Of a stretch of 8,341 nucleotides of DNA, positions 5,894 to 8,341 are shown piece after piece. Made by a program: the position numbers and the translations under genes. A model generated the notes under the pieces. The model was not told the origin of the DNA. It ran no database searches and worked only from the letters and a program-made list of their open reading frames with translations. Position 1 is the stretch's first letter; the number at the start of each line of letters is the position of its first letter. Source of the DNA: Burkholderiales bacterium (lineage in GTDB: Bacteria; Pseudomonadota; Gammaproteobacteria; Burkholderiales; JAEUMW01); contig JAEUMX010000279.1 of the NCBI GenBank assembly GCA_016791285.1, positions 1-8,341 of the forward strand, written 5' to 3'.

Positions 5894-6636
5894 AACGGCA
5901 GCCTGCTTCCGAACGGTCCGTCAAGGAGCCGAAGCTCTCTCGCACCCATCCGCCGGACGGCCTCGCGCCCGCCGATTGGCAACGCGTGCTGCGCCGCCAG
6001 TTCGGGCGCGAACAGGCGTTCGTTCTGGAAAATCTTGGCGACCAACCGTTCTTTTCGGAGTTTCGCGTCAGCAACCCGCAGTCGAAGGCCAGTTATCGCG
6101 TGGCGATACGCGGTCTTCATGCCGGCGACAACTACTGCTCCTGCCCGGACCACGCCACCAACGAGCTGGGCACCTGCAAGCACATCGAGTTCGTTCTCGC
6201 CCGGCTCGAGAAGAAGCGCGGGGCGAAGACTGCCTTTGCCCAAGGGTGGCGTCCCGCGTATTCCGAGATCTACCTGCGTAACGACGGTGCACGCGCGGTT
6301 TACTTCCGCGCCGGATCGGACTGCCCGCCGGCCGTGCTGAAAGCGGCTGCAAGGCTTTTCGACACCTCGCGCGGCGGTGTGCTGCCGGAGGAGCGCTTCG
6401 GCGAGCTGGAGCACTTCCTCGCGACTGCGGCGCAAAGCGGCCACGAACTGCGCGCCTACGATGATGCGCTCGACTTCATTGCCGGCCGGCGCGATGCGGC
6501 GCGGCGGGCAGAGATCCTCGACCGCCAGTTTCCGCGCGGCACCTCCGACAGGAAGCTGGCGCAGCTGCTGAAGGCGCCGCTGTATCCCTACCAAGCTGAG
6601 GCGCGCTCTTCGCGGTGCGCGCCGGCCGGGTTTTGA
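5890..6636 (+). CDS. SWIM zinc-finger/SNF2 helicase, N-terminal part (frameshifted)
   Basis: The frame beginning at GTG 5890 encodes a SWIM zinc finger, CSCPDHATNELGTCKH (ligands C83, C85, C96, H98), within a 237-residue region that normally precedes a SNF2 helicase in this family. SWIM fingers bind DNA or protein and are common in SNF2-type helicases of bacteria. The start overlaps the previous gene's stop (GTGA), and AGGGG at 5878-5882 sits seven bases upstream, so it is the fourth gene of the abiE operon. After LYPYQAE (codon ending 6600) the frame departs from family sequence and stops at 6634-6636. The expected continuation (GALFAVRAGRVLIGDEMGLGKT) lies in the next frame from 6600. One missing base, probably a G in the GAGG run near 6598-6601, explains it. 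There is no slippery heptamer. Confidence 0.75.
   Translation: MKRQPASERSVKEPKLSRTHPPDGLAPADWQRVLRRQFGREQAFVLENLGDQPFFSEFRVSNPQSKASYRVAIRGLHAGDNYCSCPDHATNELGTCKHIEFVLARLEKKRGAKTAFAQGWRPAYSEIYLRNDGARAVYFRAGSDCPPAVLKAAARLFDTSRGGVLPEERFGELEHFLATAAQSGHELRAYDDALDFIAGRRDAARRAEILDRQFPRGTSDRKLAQLLKAPLYPYQAEARSSRCAPAGF
6598..6603 (+). other. Frameshift 1 in the SWIM/SNF2 gene
   Basis: The upstream frame reads Y-Q-A-E to 6600. The SNF2 frame resumes as G-A-L-F-A-V from GGC at 6600-6602, so position 6600 is effectively used twice. GAGGGCGCG in place of the observed GAGGCGCG would restore one continuous frame. A one-base deletion in a G-run is the simplest reading, either real or a sequencing error. Confidence 0.75.
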
Positions 6637-8213
6637 TCGGCGATGAGATGGGCCTGGGCAAGACCATCCAGGCGATAGCGGCGACGGAGATCCTGGCGCG
6701 CCACTTCGGCGTATCGCGCGTGTTGGTCGTGTGCCCGACCTCGCTCAAATACCAGTGGCAAAACGAAATCGGCCGTTTTTCGGGGCGGGCGGCGCGCGTG
6801 ATGACCGGAAGTCGGGCGCAGCGGCACGAGGATTTCAGCGCCGACGATTTCTGCAAGATCACCAACTACGAGAAGCTGAAGCCAGACCTGGACCTGATCG
6901 CCGAGTGGGCTCCGGAACTGGTGATCGTCGACGAAGCGCAACGGATCAAGAACTGGAACACGATCGCCGCGAGGGCGCTCAAGCGCATCGACAGTCCTTA
7001 CGCCCTGGTGCTCACCGGCACGCCGCTCGAGAACAAGCTCGAGGAGCTGATCTCGATCGTGCAATTCGTCGACCAGCATCGGCTGGGACCCACCTGGAAG
7101 CTGCTGCACGAGCACCAGCTCAAGGACGAGTTCGGCCGGGTTACCGGCTACACGGGGCTGGAGAAGATTGGCCAGACGCTGTCGCCGATCCTGATCCGCC
7201 GACGCCGGTCCGAGGTCCTGAAACAGCTGCCCAGTCGCACGGACCAGAACCTGCTGGTGCCGATGACGGAGATGCAGTTGGTGCATCACCAGGAGAATGC
7301 CGACATCGTGGCGCAGATCGTGAAGCGCTGGCGGCGGACGAAGTTTCTGTCGGACAAGGACCAGCGGCGCCTGACCTGCGCCCTGCAGAACATGCGCATG
7401 TCCTGCAACAGCACTTATCTGCTGGACCAGGAAAGCGACCATGGCGTCAAGGCCGACGAACTGATGGCGCTGTTCGACGGCATCTTCGTCCAGCCGGACG
7501 CCAAGGCGGTGGTGTTCAGCCAGTGGACGCGCACCCACGACATCGTCATCCGCAGGCTGGAAGCTCTCGGCATCGGCTACGTCAGCTTTCATGGCGGCGT
7601 GCCTTCGGACAAGCGCCCGGCACTGGTCGAACGCTTTCGCACCGATCCGCATTGCCGCGTCTTTCTGTCGACTGACGCGGGGGCGGCAGGGCTGAACCTT
7701 CAGCACGCCTCGACACTGGTGAACATGGATCTGCCATGGAACCCGGCGCTCCTGGAGCAGCGCATCGGGCGCATTCACCGCATGGGTCAGACGCGGCCGG
7801 TGCAGATCGTCAATTTCGTCGCCAAGGGCACCATCGAGGAGGGCATGCTCTCGGTGCTCGCTTTCAAGCGTTCGCTTTCGGCAGGAATCCTGGATGGCGG
7901 CCAAAGCGAGATCTCGCTCGGCGGTTCGCGGCTCAGTCGCTTGATGAGGGAAGTGGAGAACGTCACCGGCCGAATGGGCGATGGCGAAGCGATGGCGCCG
8001 GCGGAAGAGGTGGCAAGCGTCGGGCGCGCGCGCCGGTTGAACTGCCGCTGGAAGCTGCCGCCACCGACGAATCTGCCGCAGCGGTTGAGATGGCATCGGC
8101 AGCCGACGCCTCCGTGCTGGAAGCTGCCGCGCCGGAGGCGCAGGAAGCATCCGTCGATCCCTGGGACTTGCTGCTGCAGGCCGGCGCGCAGTTGGCCTCA
8201 GACCCGACTTTGA
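6615..8213 (+). CDS. SWIM zinc-finger/SNF2 helicase, C-terminal ATPase part
   Basis: This frame carries the two-lobed SNF2 ATPase. Numbered from GTG 6615, it shows GDEMGLGKT (9-17, Walker A), VVCPTSLKYQW (38-48), VDEAQRI (105-111, DEAQ instead of the common DEAH), LTGTPLENKLEEL (133-145), FSQW (301-304), FHGGVPSDKR (325-334), LSTDAGAAGLNLQ (351-363) and QRIGRIHRMGQ (382-392). These proteins are ATP-driven DNA translocases. The GTG at 6615 is only the first usable start in this frame; its Shine-Dalgarno support is poor. I think the segment is really the continuation of the gene begun at 5890, with codon 6600-6602 joining the two. After about residue 470 the frame turns into Arg/Pro/Trp-rich sequence, which marks a second frameshift, so the annotated stop at 8213 is probably not native. 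Confidence 0.8.
   Translation: MRAGRVLIGDEMGLGKTIQAIAATEILARHFGVSRVLVVCPTSLKYQWQNEIGRFSGRAARVMTGSRAQRHEDFSADDFCKITNYEKLKPDLDLIAEWAPELVIVDEAQRIKNWNTIAARALKRIDSPYALVLTGTPLENKLEELISIVQFVDQHRLGPTWKLLHEHQLKDEFGRVTGYTGLEKIGQTLSPILIRRRRSEVLKQLPSRTDQNLLVPMTEMQLVHHQENADIVAQIVKRWRRTKFLSDKDQRRLTCALQNMRMSCNSTYLLDQESDHGVKADELMALFDGIFVQPDAKAVVFSQWTRTHDIVIRRLEALGIGYVSFHGGVPSDKRPALVERFRTDPHCRVFLSTDAGAAGLNLQHASTLVNMDLPWNPALLEQRIGRIHRMGQTRPVQIVNFVAKGTIEEGMLSVLAFKRSLSAGILDGGQSEISLGGSRLSRLMREVENVTGRMGDGEAMAPAEEVASVGRARRLNCRWKLPPPTNLPQRLRWHRQPTPPCWKLPRRRRRKHPSIPGTCCCRPARSWPQTRL
8021..8036 (+). other. Frameshift 2 at a GC-dinucleotide tract
   Basis: A run CGGGCGCGCGCGCCGG contains about five GC units (8024-8033). 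Past it, the SNF2 frame becomes basic and unlike any family. The frame beginning CCG at 8033 reads PVELPLEAAATDE and later DPWDLLLQAGAQLASDP, an acidic/alanine linker plus the DPW..LLQ.G block I associate with the C-termini of these helicases. Losing one base in the G-run, or gaining one GC unit, accounts for it. Confidence 0.65.
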
Positions 8214-8341
8214 CACTTGCTAGTGACATAACTGCTGGAAGGCGCACGGGGCTTGGCTTTCGGGGCGGTGGCCGAAATGGTCGTGTATCTAGGCCGGCGG
8301 TGGCCTCAGGCGAGGCTCAGGATCGGGGCGGGGGGCTTGAT
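8204..8341. other. Unassigned right end, possible junction
   Basis: In the corrected frame, helicase-like sequence ends at about DPWDLLLQAGAQLASDP (8203). It then continues without a stop to the window edge as Gly/Arg-rich sequence (TLTLASDITAGRRTG...) that does not look like the family C-terminus. A TTGACA box lies at 8210-8215, but no matching -10 is at 16-18 bases. I see no gene or terminator here. It may be a recombination or insertion junction. Confidence 0.35.

Noticed and set aside
6598..6605. Programmed -1 ribosomal frameshifting in the SWIM/SNF2 gene
   Set aside because: No X-XXY-YYZ slippery heptamer is present at the join and no obvious downstream stimulatory hairpin was seen. A single-base deletion is simpler.
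6588..8216. Long open frame on the minus strand (542 codons) opposite the SNF2 ATPase
   Set aside because: The plus strand carries every SNF2 motif in order. The antisense frame is rich in Arg, Leu and His with no domain and is a shadow.
8306..8341. 3' end of a minus-strand gene (…KPPAPILSLA-stop)
   Set aside because: Only eleven codons are inside the window, too few to support a gene or family.

Overview
The window looks like accessory DNA, probably genomic-island DNA, from a GC-rich proteobacterium. I cannot name the species. The G/C-rich third codon positions, the GraT/HigB-type toxin and the attachment-core sequences, which read as the 3' end of guaA (in-frame I-E-W-E-stop), all fit a gamma- or betaproteobacterium. 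No housekeeping gene, rRNA, tRNA or CRISPR array is visible.

Layout. (1) Positions 1-140 look like the right-hand end of an IS21-like insertion sequence running off the left edge. Two 19-bp repeats 24 bp apart lead to a terminal CGCGCCGACA. (2) Positions 142-341 and 1479-1678 are two copies of a 200-bp sequence. By hand alignment they are ungapped, in direct orientation and about 80% identical. Both end in the same guaA-like core. They flank a 1.3-kb segment that carries only a higBA toxin-antitoxin pair (742-1337) and a promoter. (3) Starting about 7 bp after the second core, a compact operon runs to the right edge: abiEi antitoxin (1735-2553), abiEii nucleotidyltransferase toxin (2550-3440), a large protein joining a TOTE-type archaeo-eukaryotic primase domain to an SF2 helicase (3437-5893), and a SWIM zinc-finger/SNF2 helicase gene (from 5890). 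All three gene junctions are 4-nt stop/start overlaps (GTGA, ATGA, GTGA). The only good promoter visible is upstream of abiEi. It is leaderless and wrapped in a 14-bp inverted repeat that is a natural candidate AbiEi operator.

The most notable system is this four-gene unit: a type IV toxin-antitoxin pair translationally coupled to a primase-helicase and a second, zinc-finger helicase. I infer a nucleic-acid-sensing defence or conflict operon whose whole expression may be set by AbiEi autorepression, with the helicase/primase pair detecting or processing invader DNA. This is a hypothesis from gene content and arrangement. The SWIM/SNF2 gene carries two apparent single-base frame losses, near 6600 and near 8022-8034. 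It is therefore either decaying, phase-variable at a GC-dinucleotide tract, or affected by sequencing error. The last ~130 bases hold no gene I can identify.
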